This document shows, one piece after another, positions 44,957 to 52,496 of a stretch of 64,000 bases of DNA (within the stretch, counting starts at the first letter, position 1; every line of letters begins with the position of its first letter). The notes beneath the pieces are model-generated. The model had not been told where the DNA came from. It saw nothing but the letters and a program-made list of their open reading frames with translations, and did no database searches. The translations under genes and the position numbers were made by a program. The stretch comes from Citrifermentans bemidjiense Bem (GTDB lineage: Bacteria > Desulfobacterota > Desulfuromonadia > Geobacterales > Geobacteraceae). Where the stretch lies: the NCBI RefSeq assembly GCF_000020725.1, contig NC_011146.1, forward strand, positions 806,001 through 870,000. Direction: 5' to 3'.

Positions 44957-45226
44957 CTACCCCTTGTTCCTTTTCTTCCGCTTCTTCTCCACCAGGGCGT
45001 AGATGGTTTCCACCGACCTGAAGTTGTCGAGCGCCATGTCCTCGTCGCCGATCTTGACGTCGAACTGGTCCTCCAGAAACAGGATGAGTTTCATCACAGC
45101 TAGGGAGTCCATCACCTTCGCCTCTACCAGGTCGTCGCTCTCGCTCAGATGATGGACGTGCTTTCCCTTTCCCAGTTCTGTCTTGATGAAGTCGATTAGC
45201 GTTACCAGACCATGATCGATGTGCAT
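44957..45226 (-). CDS. Acyl carrier protein-like protein
   Basis: An 89-residue protein of ACP fold. VMDSLAVMKLILFLEDQFDVKIG contains the DSL motif with Ser at about 41 for phosphopantetheine attachment, and the third-helix region follows. A basic C-terminal tail (EKKRKKRNKG) is unusual for acidic ACPs. No fatty-acid or polyketide genes are adjacent, so it could serve a specialised acyl or amino-acyl carrier role. It converges with greB 4 nt away. Confidence 0.8.
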   Translation of the reverse strand: MHIDHGLVTLIDFIKTELGKGKHVHHLSESDDLVEAKVMDSLAVMKLILFLEDQFDVKIGDEDMALDNFRSVETIYALVEKKRKKRNKG

Positions 45227-45372
45227 AATCGCTCTCCCGCTGTTGAACTGTTGGCAGAATAAGGCTTTAATTGGACGCCTTAGAGTTTATCCATATACAG
45301 GGCAATGTCAAAACCGCTTCGATGCTTACAACTGCCGGTTCTTGTTCCTGGAACCTTTGGGTCTGAAAGTGT

Positions 45373-45400
45373 TTGACCTTCCTTTATCAGCGGTTATAGT
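45373..45400 (+). promoter_or_regulatory. Putative promoter of the 45509 PilZ gene
   Basis: TTGACC (45373-45378), a 16-nt spacer and TATAGT (45395-45400): 5/6 at each box. A leader of about 100 nt precedes the ATG at 45509. This is one of the better sigma-70 matches in the window. Confidence 0.55.
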
Positions 45401-45508
45401 GTAGCTGTCCGAATGCGGTGACTTCAGACTTTCGCAATGCAGCAAGCTTTAAAAGCCATCCGTCGATTACTCCAGTAGCCTCATGGCACCAAAGGAAGAA
45501 ATACTCCG

Positions 45509-46195
45509 ATGTCAGAAATAAGGATACTCATAGTCGTAAAAGATGCTGAGACAGCCAGCGCGTACGTCGATGCGGTGACAGAGAGTGGAGCCACCTGTGA
45601 CGTCGCGCACTCCTTCCAGGAGATGTCCGCCCTGGCGACAGACAGGGTCTACAACGGTATTGTCGTCGACATCCTTACCTTGGTGCGCTGCAGCAAGGAA
45701 GAGAAAGTCATAGCCTACGAGATTATCAACCTCTTCCCGGTATTGCGGGTCAAGTGGGAGCCGCGGCACAAGAAGATCAAGCTGACCCCGCTGGAGCAGA
45801 GCTTTTCGCCGGACACCGACTCGGCGCTTAGGTTTTTCATCCAGACCCGCTGCAAGGCCTTTCCCGCGCGGTCGCTGCGCAAGGAGAAGCGCAAGCTGGT
45901 CAACCTGAACCTGCTTTACTGCCGTGACAACCGCTTCCTGGACGGGGAGGCGTGCAAGTCGTTCACCATCAACATCAGTCCGACCGGGGTGTTTCTGCAC
46001 ACAATGGAGGAATTCCGGGTCGGCGAAACGATCTGGCTCCGTTTTCTGGAGTTCGCCGACCAGACCCCAGTCGAGGCCACCGTCTGCTGGTCGCAGCGGT
46101 GGGGAGTCACCCGCTGCGTCCCCGGCGCCGGCGTCAAGTTCGAGTCTCTTACCGAGAGCCAGAGGCAGGACGTAGATCGCATCGTCAACCTCTGA
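45509..46195 (+). CDS. PilZ domain protein with degenerate receiver-like N-terminus
   Basis: A 228-residue protein. Residues 1-110 resemble a receiver domain (IRILIVVKDAETASAYVDAV) but the acidic pair and the phospho-acceptor are not in the usual places, so phosphorylation is doubtful. The C-terminal PilZ domain has RKEKRK (RxxxR) and NISPTGVFL (NxSxxG), and should bind cyclic di-GMP. It may be a descendant of the receiver-PilZ type at 36517. Its TTG-free ATG start has a weak site. It is followed by the NRDE gene 23 nt on. Confidence 0.78.
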   Translation: MSEIRILIVVKDAETASAYVDAVTESGATCDVAHSFQEMSALATDRVYNGIVVDILTLVRCSKEEKVIAYEIINLFPVLRVKWEPRHKKIKLTPLEQSFSPDTDSALRFFIQTRCKAFPARSLRKEKRKLVNLNLLYCRDNRFLDGEACKSFTINISPTGVFLHTMEEFRVGETIWLRFLEFADQTPVEATVCWSQRWGVTRCVPGAGVKFESLTESQRQDVDRIVNL

Positions 46196-46218
46196 ACCCT
46201 TCCCCAGCAGGAAATTCC

Positions 46219-46995
46219 ATGTGCACTCTGCTTTTGGCCTGCCGCGCCCATCCGCGTTACCCCCTTGTCCTCCTCGCCAACAGGGACGAGTACTACGAAC
46301 GTCCCACCGCCCAGGCCTCCTTCTGGGAGGACGCGCCGCAGGTCTTCGGCGGGAGGGATCTTTTGCATGGCGGGACCTGGCTCGGCATCACCACGACCGC
46401 GAGGATCGCAGCGCTCACCAACTACCGCGACCCTGCCGACCTGGTCAGGCACGGGCTGTCCCGCGGCAGGCTGGTGAGCGGCTTTTTGAAGGGAACAGGC
46501 GACTCCGAAGCGTACCTGGAGTGCCTGAGGGAGGCGGCCGGCCCCTTCGGCGGCTACAACCTCCTCGTGGGGACGCCTGAGCGCCTCAGCTGTTATTCCA
46601 GCAAGACCGACCGGACCTCTATCCTTGAGCCGGGGATCCACGGGCTGAGCAACCGACTTTTGGATACGCCTTGGCCCAAGGTGGTGCGTGGGAAAAAGGC
46701 GCTGGAGCAAGCGCTCCTCGCAGCCGACCCGGATCTGGAGGAGCTCTTCGCCATTCTCTCGGACCGGACCCGTCCTCCCGACGACCAGCTGCCGGACACG
46801 GGTGTCGGGCTGGAACTGGAGCGGCTTTTGTCCCCCATCTTCATCGAAAGCGAGCGCTACGGGACGCGCTCTTGCACGGTGCTGCTGTTGGATCGCGACG
46901 GGGAGGCGAGGTTCGTCGAGAGGAGCTTCGAGGGAGGAAGGCAGAGCGAGGCTGCCGTCACCATGGACTGGTCCGGTGTCCTGGCAGTGGGGTGA
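46219..46995 (+). CDS. NRDE (TANGO2-like) family protein
   Basis: A 258-residue protein beginning MCTLLLACRAHPRYPLVLLA and followed by NRDEYY, the family signature. GGRDLLHGGTWLGITTTARI and TNYRDP are further conserved parts, and an N-terminal Cys after Met is typical of Ntn-hydrolase-like proteins. Its substrate is unknown. The ATG at 46219 has AGGAAA 5 nt upstream. The stop is followed at once by a GGGGAC palindromic repeat. Confidence 0.85.
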   Translation: MCTLLLACRAHPRYPLVLLANRDEYYERPTAQASFWEDAPQVFGGRDLLHGGTWLGITTTARIAALTNYRDPADLVRHGLSRGRLVSGFLKGTGDSEAYLECLREAAGPFGGYNLLVGTPERLSCYSSKTDRTSILEPGIHGLSNRLLDTPWPKVVRGKKALEQALLAADPDLEELFAILSDRTRPPDDQLPDTGVGLELERLLSPIFIESERYGTRSCTVLLLDRDGEARFVERSFEGGRQSEAAVTMDWSGVLAVG

Positions 46996-47046
46996 GGGGA
47001 CTGGCTCCGCCAGGTGCCTGTCCCCCTTGAAGTGTCCCCCTTGAAG
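46996..47046. repeat. GGGGACAGGC-type palindromic repeat, copy 2
   Basis: GGGGAC (46996-47001) pairs with GTCCCC (47020-47025) around an inner GGC/GCC stem, then GTCCCCCTTGAAG is repeated (47020-47032 and 47034-47046). It is related to the repeat at 41542 through the GGGGACnGGC/GCCTGTCCCC termini. Confidence 0.7.
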
Positions 47047-47049
47047 CAA

Positions 47050-47107
47050 AAAAAGCGGCACCCTTCGCGATGGCCTCGGGCCTTCATCGCGGAGGATGCC
47101 GCTTTTT
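47050..47107. terminator. Bidirectional hairpin terminator
   Basis: AAAAAGCGGCA (47050-47060) pairs with TGCCGCTTTTT (47097-47107), with inner CGCGATG (47066-47072) paired to CATCGCG (47085-47091). A/T-runs flank both sides, so it can stop the NRDE gene and the converging lipoprotein gene. Confidence 0.85.
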
Positions 47108-47125
47108 CAGTTCAAATCGGGTTCG

Positions 47126-48328
47126 TTACTGGTACTGGATGTAGAGCGGTTTCGGGTTCAGCATCAGCACCTCTTTCGGGGTGAGCAGCGCGTCGCCCTT
47201 CTTGGTGTCGTTGTGGTAGAAGAGCTTGAATCCGGTGTACTCGACCGGCTCCGAAACCACGTAGTCCTTGTACGAGTCGCGCTTCAACCAGGGGGCGCCC
47301 CAGCCGTCCATGTTCATCACGATCTGCACCTCGGGGCGCAGCGCGATGTTCTTCGCGTTGGTGACGCCGTTGCGGGTGAAGCGGTGCACGATGAAGACCT
47401 TCGGGGGGAGGTTGTACTTCTTCACCAGCTCCTTCAGGTACCCTGACGCGTAGTTGATGTCGGCAGCGTCGTAGGTGCCGATCTTGGTCCCGGGCTTCTT
47501 ACCGCTCTTGATCAGGTTGAACTCCGGGTCGATCCCCAGGTGCACGTCCGGGTTCTTGAGGATCCACTCGAAGCGCGGCAGTATGTTGCGGATGTTGTCG
47601 TGCCCGGTCTGGATGTCGATGAACATGATGGCGTTGGCCTGCTTGGCCCAGCTGTACACGTCGTTGATGATCTTGTCCGGCATCACCATGCGGTAAAGAC
47701 CCGCCTTGCCCGGTTCGCCCTGGGCGACCACCGCGATCAGGTGCAGGGCCGGCTGGACCGGGTGCGCCGGGTCGGCTGACTGCCATTTGGCGGCTTCACG
47801 CTTGAGGCGCTGCAGCATGTCATCCTTCTGGTATTCCCCCAAGGCCCCCATCCTCTTGGAGAGGGGGTTGCCGTAGTAGGCGACGATCCTCTTCTGGGGG
47901 AGGATGGAGCCGGGGAGCGTAGCCGGAGTTTTCACCGGCCAACCTTTCCTGGCTGCGTAGTCCGGGTCCTCGCCGGAGCGGTAGACAACCTTGGGGCCGG
48001 CGGCAGCCTTCCCCTCGGCACCCTTGCCCTTGGCGCCCTTGGCCCCCTTGGGGGTTGCCGCGCCGGTCTGGTTGTTGAAACCGGGTGCGGTGCCGGGGGC
48101 TTGACCCTGCGTTGCCGCGGGAGCAGCCGGGGCTGCGGGAGCCGCGGGTGCTGCCTGCGGCTGCGCTGTAGCCGAGCTTGCCTGTCCCTGGGGCATGGTC
48201 TGTGCGGACGCGGTGGCTGCGCTGGATTTGTTATCCTTGCATCCCCAAAGCCCGATGGGGAGCGCCAAAAGGGCAAATAGCAGCATGGCGCTGCGATGTT
48301 GACGATTGAGCAGGTGCGGGTGCTTCAC
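47126..48328 (-). CDS. Lipoprotein with TIM-barrel-like C-terminal domain, function unknown
   Basis: A 400-residue lipoprotein. The signal peptide ends LALPIGLWGCKD, a good lipobox. Residues about 30-110 are a low-complexity Ala/Pro/Gln/Lys linker (PAAPAAPAAPAATQGQAP). The remaining roughly 290 residues contain alternating strand-helix segments such as RIVAYYGNPLS, LHLIAVVAQGEPG, AIMFIDIQTGHDN, HLGIDPEFNL and VFIVHRFTRNGV. They suggest a TIM barrel with acidic residues at strand ends, in the style of a glycosidase-like fold. I cannot name a family. It is oriented toward the bidirectional terminator. Surface attachment is likely. Confidence 0.7.
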   Translation of the reverse strand: MKHPHLLNRQHRSAMLLFALLALPIGLWGCKDNKSSAATASAQTMPQGQASSATAQPQAAPAAPAAPAAPAATQGQAPGTAPGFNNQTGAATPKGAKGAKGKGAEGKAAAGPKVVYRSGEDPDYAARKGWPVKTPATLPGSILPQKRIVAYYGNPLSKRMGALGEYQKDDMLQRLKREAAKWQSADPAHPVQPALHLIAVVAQGEPGKAGLYRMVMPDKIINDVYSWAKQANAIMFIDIQTGHDNIRNILPRFEWILKNPDVHLGIDPEFNLIKSGKKPGTKIGTYDAADINYASGYLKELVKKYNLPPKVFIVHRFTRNGVTNAKNIALRPEVQIVMNMDGWGAPWLKRDSYKDYVVSEPVEYTGFKLFYHNDTKKGDALLTPKEVLMLNPKPLYIQYQ

Positions 48329-48860
48329 GTAGTTTCTCCTTGAATGGGTATGTCAATGCCGCAAACGGCTGGTAACTCAATTTGGTCGCACGACCTTCAG
48401 GGCGTCTCTGTTCGAGACCGCAGATCTCTAGATGTCTTCTTTATAGGAGGTTGCTGGGAAATACCGGAACGGCGTCCAGAGACCGATTACGCCGTTAAAG
48501 GGGCGGGCTCTTCTTGCCTGGTACTCATTGCAAAAGCTCAAAACCTTGCAACTCGCGGTACTTTACCTTTTTTACCGCGGCGGTGTCAACAGTGAGCCGA
48601 CTTCTTTTTATAAGAGATTCTAATTGATCGTCGGTTTTCGCTTTTAAAAAGCGTTTTTTTCCGTTTTATCAAAGCTTTGTTCCACCAATTTACAGTATGA
48701 AGTTGACGGTAGCTCTTCATGAGTGATATGCTCCTGCACCGAAATCGGTCTGACCTCTTGCACCCGCCTTGCATTAGCCGGGTAGACTTCCCACGATTAT
48801 CGTCACTTGCCATATGGAGTCGCAGCAAAAATCTACTTACAATGTAACTGGAGGTGTCTG
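48329..48860. other. Intergenic region upstream of the ABC importer operon
   Basis: 532 nt. A hairpin CGCTTT/AAAGCG (48639-48653) followed by seven T looks like an intrinsic terminator. It is followed by TTGACG (48703-48708), 18 nt and TATGCT (48727-48732), a plausible promoter for the substrate-binding gene. No credible coding sequence or riboswitch motif stands out; the reverse frame 48586-48921 is A/T-rich and unsupported. Confidence 0.5.
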
Positions 48861-49859
48861 GTGAGCAAGAATTTTCGTAGCGTGATGCTCTGTTTCGCTT
48901 TGTCCCTGGTCTGCGCCGCAACGGCTTTCGCGGCGGCCCCGTCCAAGCCGGTGCTGATCGGCATCTCTAAGATCGTTTCCCACCCCGCGCTGGATGCGGT
49001 GGTCAAGGGGGTCCAGGACGAACTGAAGGACGCCAAGGTCAACGCGACCTTCGACGTGCAAAACGCCAACGGCGACATCAACACTGCGGCTTCCATCGCC
49101 AACAAGTTCCAGTCCCAGAAGGTGAACATCGCCGTCGGCGTCGCCACTCCGACCGCCCAGGCCCTGGTGAACACGCTCAAGGGAATTCCTATCGTCTTCT
49201 CCGCCGTCACCGATCCGGTCAAAGCGGGCCTCGTTCCCTCCCTCGCCAAGGGTGGCAAGAACATAACCGGCGTCTCCGACATGACTCCGGTCCGGCAGCA
49301 GATCGAGATGCTGCTCAGGATCAAGCCGAAGACCAAGCGTATCGGCCACATCTACACCAGCTCCGAGGAGAACGCGGTGGTTCTTGCCGGGATGGTGAAG
49401 CAGGTGTGCAAGGAGAAGAAGCTTGAATTCGTCGAGACCACCGTCACCAAGTCGGCAGAGGTGAAGCAGGCGGCCCAGGCTATTGCGAACCGCGTCGACG
49501 CCTTTTACATCAGTACCGACAACACCGTGGTCTCCGCCATGAGCGCGGTCGCGGATGTGGCAAGCAAGGCGAAGATCCCCATCGTGTCCGCCGACCCGAG
49601 CTCCTCCGAGACCTATGACGTCCTCGCCGCCTGGGGCTTCGACTATTACAAGATGGGGCGCACCACCGGCAAGATGGTGGTGGAGATTCTGAAGGGGAAG
49701 AAGCCCGAGCAGATGCCGACCCGCTTCATGACCAAGGCCTCTGACGTCGACCTGCTGGTCAACCTCGACGTGGCCAAGAAGCTCGGCCTCACTGTCCCGG
49801 CGGACATCGTGAAGAGTGCTAAGACCGTGCGCCAGAACGGCAAGCTGACCAAAAAGTAA
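48861..49859 (+). CDS. ABC transporter substrate-binding protein (TrpX/ABC_sub_bind family)
   Basis: A 332-residue exported protein. GTG 48861 with GGAGG 6 nt upstream begins a signal peptide ending TAFA. The mature part matches the ABC_sub_bind family (PF04392): GISKIVSHPALDAVVKGVQD, GVATPTAQALVNT, IPIVFSAVTDPVKAGLV and ADPSSSETYDVLAAWGFDYY are typical. Homologues in other bacteria bind aromatic amino acids, notably tryptophan, but the ligand here is unproven. It is followed by permease and ATPase genes in the same direction, with a CTGAGAA repeat element between. Confidence 0.87.
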   Translation: MSKNFRSVMLCFALSLVCAATAFAAAPSKPVLIGISKIVSHPALDAVVKGVQDELKDAKVNATFDVQNANGDINTAASIANKFQSQKVNIAVGVATPTAQALVNTLKGIPIVFSAVTDPVKAGLVPSLAKGGKNITGVSDMTPVRQQIEMLLRIKPKTKRIGHIYTSSEENAVVLAGMVKQVCKEKKLEFVETTVTKSAEVKQAAQAIANRVDAFYISTDNTVVSAMSAVADVASKAKIPIVSADPSSSETYDVLAAWGFDYYKMGRTTGKMVVEILKGKKPEQMPTRFMTKASDVDLLVNLDVAKKLGLTVPADIVKSAKTVRQNGKLTKK

Positions 49860-49863
49860 AACC

Positions 49864-50014
49864 ACAAACCGTTGGCATGGAGGAAATCTGAGAACTTCTG
49901 AGGGAACCTGTCTAAGGGTTTTCCCCTCAAGCCTTGGTTTTTCTCAGATTTCCTCAGAAGTTCGTAGCTTGCCCACCGTAGCGCTTCAGCGCGTAGGTGG
50001 GTGCCAATGGTTTT
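49864..50014. repeat. CTGAGAA inverted-repeat element, copy 2
   Basis: AAACCGTTGGCATGGAGG starts the left arm, and GAGGAAATCTGAG pairs with CTCAGATTTCCTC (about 49944-49956). The outer ends TTGGCA and TGCCAATGG also pair. It lies between the substrate-binding and permease genes of the importer. Confidence 0.8.
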
Positions 50015-50053
50015 GATTTTTTTGTTTCTTCAGAAGGGTAAACGGTTCCAGTT

Positions 50054-50953
50054 ATGATCGAAGGCATTTTTGTTGAAGGGCTTATTTACGGCATCATGGT
50101 TCTCGGGGTGTTCATCTCCTTCCGGATCCTCGACTTTCCCGACCTTACCGTCGACGGTTCCTTTCCCCTGGGGGCCGCTCTCATGGTGCAGTGCCTCCTC
50201 ATGGGGATGAACGGCTGGCTCGCGCTTCTGGTGGCCTTTGCCGGCGGTGTTACGGCAGGCGCCGTCACGGCGCTGATCCACAACCACTTAAGGGTGCCGA
50301 ACCTTTTGGCCGGTATCCTCACCATGACCATGCTCTACTCGGTCAACATCCGCATTCTGGGCAACCGCGCCAATGTCCCCATCCTGGATCAGCCGACCCT
50401 CCTGAAGCAGGTCACCGAGAAGTTCACCGGCATCATCCCGGACGAGTACATCCTCCTGGTGTTTTTCCTGGTCGTCGCCCTGGTGGTAAAGGTGCTGCTC
50501 GACCTCTTTTTCCGCACCGACCTCGGCATGACCCTGGGCGCCATGGGGAATAACGAGCAGATGGTCATCTCGCAGGGGGTGAACCCCAAGACCCTGAAGA
50601 CCATCGGGGTCGGCCTCTCCAACGGCCTGGTCGCAGTCTCCGGCGCCTTTGCCGCGCAGTACCTGGGCTTTGCCGACGTGGGGCTGGGCCAGGGAATAAT
50701 CGTTTCCGGCCTGGCTTCGGTCATGATCGGCGAATTCCTGATGCTCAAGAGCAACCGGATCGGTGTGCTCACCTTCTGTGCGCTTGCCGGTTCCATCTGC
50801 TTTTACGCCGTCATGTATGTCGGGCGCTTCTACGGGTACCTCATCCACATGACCCCGAGCGACCTGAACCTCATCAAGGGCGTGCTGATCATCGTCCTGC
50901 TCATCGCGACCCAGGCGAAGAAACTGAAGGTCTCGTTTAAGGTGGCAAAATGA
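50054..50953 (+). CDS. ABC transporter permease (TrpY-like)
   Basis: A 299-residue inner-membrane protein with about eight hydrophobic segments. LIYGIMVLGVFISFRILDFPDLTVDGSF, the GGVTAGAVTALIHNHLRVPN loop and NPKTLKTIGVGLSNGLVAVSG agree with the permeases of ABC_sub_bind importers. It moves the ligand from the 48861 protein. The stop overlaps the ATPase start by 4 nt (ATGA). Confidence 0.88.
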   Translation: MIEGIFVEGLIYGIMVLGVFISFRILDFPDLTVDGSFPLGAALMVQCLLMGMNGWLALLVAFAGGVTAGAVTALIHNHLRVPNLLAGILTMTMLYSVNIRILGNRANVPILDQPTLLKQVTEKFTGIIPDEYILLVFFLVVALVVKVLLDLFFRTDLGMTLGAMGNNEQMVISQGVNPKTLKTIGVGLSNGLVAVSGAFAAQYLGFADVGLGQGIIVSGLASVMIGEFLMLKSNRIGVLTFCALAGSICFYAVMYVGRFYGYLIHMTPSDLNLIKGVLIIVLLIATQAKKLKVSFKVAK

Positions 50954-51747
50954 TCGAGCTTAAAAACGTTTCCGTCGTCTTTGGCCAGGGGACCATCAAC
51001 GAAAACAAGGCCCTGAAGAACATCAACCTCAAGGTGAAAGAAGGCGACTTCATCACCATCATCGGCTCCAACGGAGCAGGCAAGTCGACCCTGTTCAACA
51101 CCATCGCCGGAACCTATCTTCCCAGCGAGGGACAGATCTTGGCCAACGGCAAGAACGTGACCAGGGATCCCGAATACAAGAGGGCGAAGTACATCGGCCG
51201 CATCTTCCAGAACCCGCTGCTCGGCACCGCCGGCAACATGAGCCTGGAAGACAACATGACCATCACCCACAAAAAGGGGATGAAGTGGTTGCGCCGCAGC
51301 CTTAACAACAAGACCCGCGAGGTCTTCAGGCAGCAACTGGTGCAGCTAAAGATGGGTCTCGAGCACCGCATGAAGGAGAACCTGGTGATGTTCTCCGGTG
51401 GCCAGCGCCAGGCTCTCACCTTGCTCATGATGGTCCTTTCCAAGCCGTCCCTGATCCTTTTGGACGAGCATACCGCGGCTCTCGACCCAAAGAACGCCGA
51501 GATCGTCTTGGAGCTGACCGACAAGTTCATCAGCGAGTACAACCTGACCGGCATGATGATCACCCACAACATGACTCACGCCATCGAGTTCGGCAACCGC
51601 CTGCTCATGATGGACGGCGGCGAGATCATCTTCGACATCGAGGGGGAGGAGAAGAAGGCGCTCACCGTGGAGAAGCTGATCCAGAAGTTCCACGAACTGC
51701 GTCACAAGACCTTCGAGAACGACAGGACCCTGCTCGCCGAGGAGTAG
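50950..51747 (+). CDS. ABC transporter ATP-binding protein (TrpZ-like)
   Basis: A 265-residue ATPase. Walker A is GSNGAGKST (about 38), the signature MFSGGQRQAL and Walker B LILLDEHTAAL, followed by the H-loop ITHNMTHA. It completes a three-gene importer with the upstream genes. The start overlaps the permease stop by 4 nt. The 51777 terminator follows. Its short length and single domain fit this importer family. Confidence 0.9.
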   Translation: MIELKNVSVVFGQGTINENKALKNINLKVKEGDFITIIGSNGAGKSTLFNTIAGTYLPSEGQILANGKNVTRDPEYKRAKYIGRIFQNPLLGTAGNMSLEDNMTITHKKGMKWLRRSLNNKTREVFRQQLVQLKMGLEHRMKENLVMFSGGQRQALTLLMMVLSKPSLILLDEHTAALDPKNAEIVLELTDKFISEYNLTGMMITHNMTHAIEFGNRLLMMDGGEIIFDIEGEEKKALTVEKLIQKFHELRHKTFENDRTLLAEE

Positions 51748-51776
51748 GTGCGGGGGTAAGAAGAGACAATCGGAGG

Positions 51777-51812
51777 GGCCCGGCAGACACGTTCTGTCGG
51801 GCCTTTTTTTTT
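51777..51812 (+). terminator. Rho-independent terminator of the importer operon
   Basis: GGCCCGGCAGA (51777-51787) pairs with TCTGTCGGGCC (51793-51803), one G-T pair, then nine T. Strong intrinsic terminator. Confidence 0.9.
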
Positions 51813-51821
51813 CAAAAAAAC

Positions 51822-51873
51822 AAACCATCGGCCACGGAGAAGATCTGAGAAGGGAGAAGTGGCTAATGGTTTT
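51822..51873. repeat. CTGAGAA inverted-repeat element, copy 3 (short)
   Basis: AAACCATCGGCCAC pairs with GTGGCTAATGGTTTT across a short AGATCTGAGAAGGGAG centre. It is the shortest of the four related elements and lies between the importer terminator and the hisI promoter. Confidence 0.75.
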
Positions 51874-51889
51874 GATGTCTACATAATCG

Positions 51890-51919
51890 TTGACATAGCT
51901 CGCGCCCAAGGTGTATTAA
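51890..51919 (+). promoter_or_regulatory. Putative promoter of hisI-hisG
   Basis: TTGACA (51890-51895), an 18-nt spacer and TATTAA (51914-51919). Perfect -35, -10 4/6. It lies inside the longer frame from 51859, supporting the hisI start at 51967. Confidence 0.55.
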
Positions 51920-51966
51920 AAGACACTTTTTTATCAATAAATGCTGCGGAAGGACTGAGAGAAACC

Positions 51967-52344
51967 ATGATAAAGATCGATTTCGAAAAGATGGGTGGAT
52001 TGATCCCGGCAGTTATCCAGGACAACGAGAGCGGGGAAGTATTGATGGTTGCGTTCATGGACGAGAAGACCCTGAACCTGACCCTGGAAAGCGGCAAGAC
52101 CTGGTTCTTCAGCCGCACCAGGAACAAGTACTGGATGAAAGGGGAGGAATCCGGCAATACGCAGGACGTGGTCGAGGTGCTGACCGACTGCGACGCCGAC
52201 ACCGTCGTCATCAAGGTGAAGCAAAACGGTCCCGCCGCCTGCCACACCGGCAACCGCAGCTGCTTCTATGTCAGATACGAGAACGGCGCCTGGGTCGAGC
52301 ACTCCAACCCGCTCTTCGATCCCAACACCGTCTATAAGAAGTAA
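51967..52344 (+). CDS. hisI: Phosphoribosyl-AMP cyclohydrolase
   Basis: A 125-residue enzyme of histidine synthesis that opens the ring of phosphoribosyl-AMP. [32 protein letters not shown] and the metal-site segments DCDADT and [11 protein letters not shown] (zinc Cys/His) are complete. Length equals single-domain HisI without the HisE part. ATG 51967 is chosen because the promoter lies between it and the alternative start at 51859, although GGAAGG is rather far upstream. hisG follows after a repeat element; the remaining his genes are elsewhere. Confidence 0.92.
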   Translation: MIKIDFEKMGGLIPAVIQDNESGEVLMVAFMDEKTLNLTLESGKTWFFSRTRNKYWMKGEESGNTQDVVEVLTDCDADTVVIKVKQNGPAACHTGNRSCFYVRYENGAWVEHSNPLFDPNTVYKK

Positions 52345-52345
52345 G

Positions 52346-52455
52346 ACAAAACCATTGGCAAGGAGGAAATCTGAGAACTTCTGAGAAAGCTTTGGATTTT
52401 CTCAAGCCTTTTGCTTGTCTCAGATTTCCTCAGAAGTTCTCCTTGTTAATGGTTC
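52346..52455. repeat. CTGAGAA inverted-repeat element, copy 4
   Basis: AAAACCATTGGCAAGGAGG begins the left arm; GAGGAAATCTGAG pairs with CTCAGATTTCCTC (about 52421-52433), and TTCTCCTTGTTAATGG mirrors the outer end. It sits between hisI and hisG, close to the hisG ribosome site, and swallows the longer hisG reading frame from 52392. Confidence 0.8.
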
Positions 52456-52496
52456 TCGGGTTTTCTGCTTTTATTCTATTGAATGGAGAGGGCACC

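Noticed and set aside
48586-48921. 111-codon minus-strand frame upstream of the importer
   Set aside because: A/T-rich, overlaps the start of the substrate-binding gene and a terminator-like hairpin; no ribosome site.
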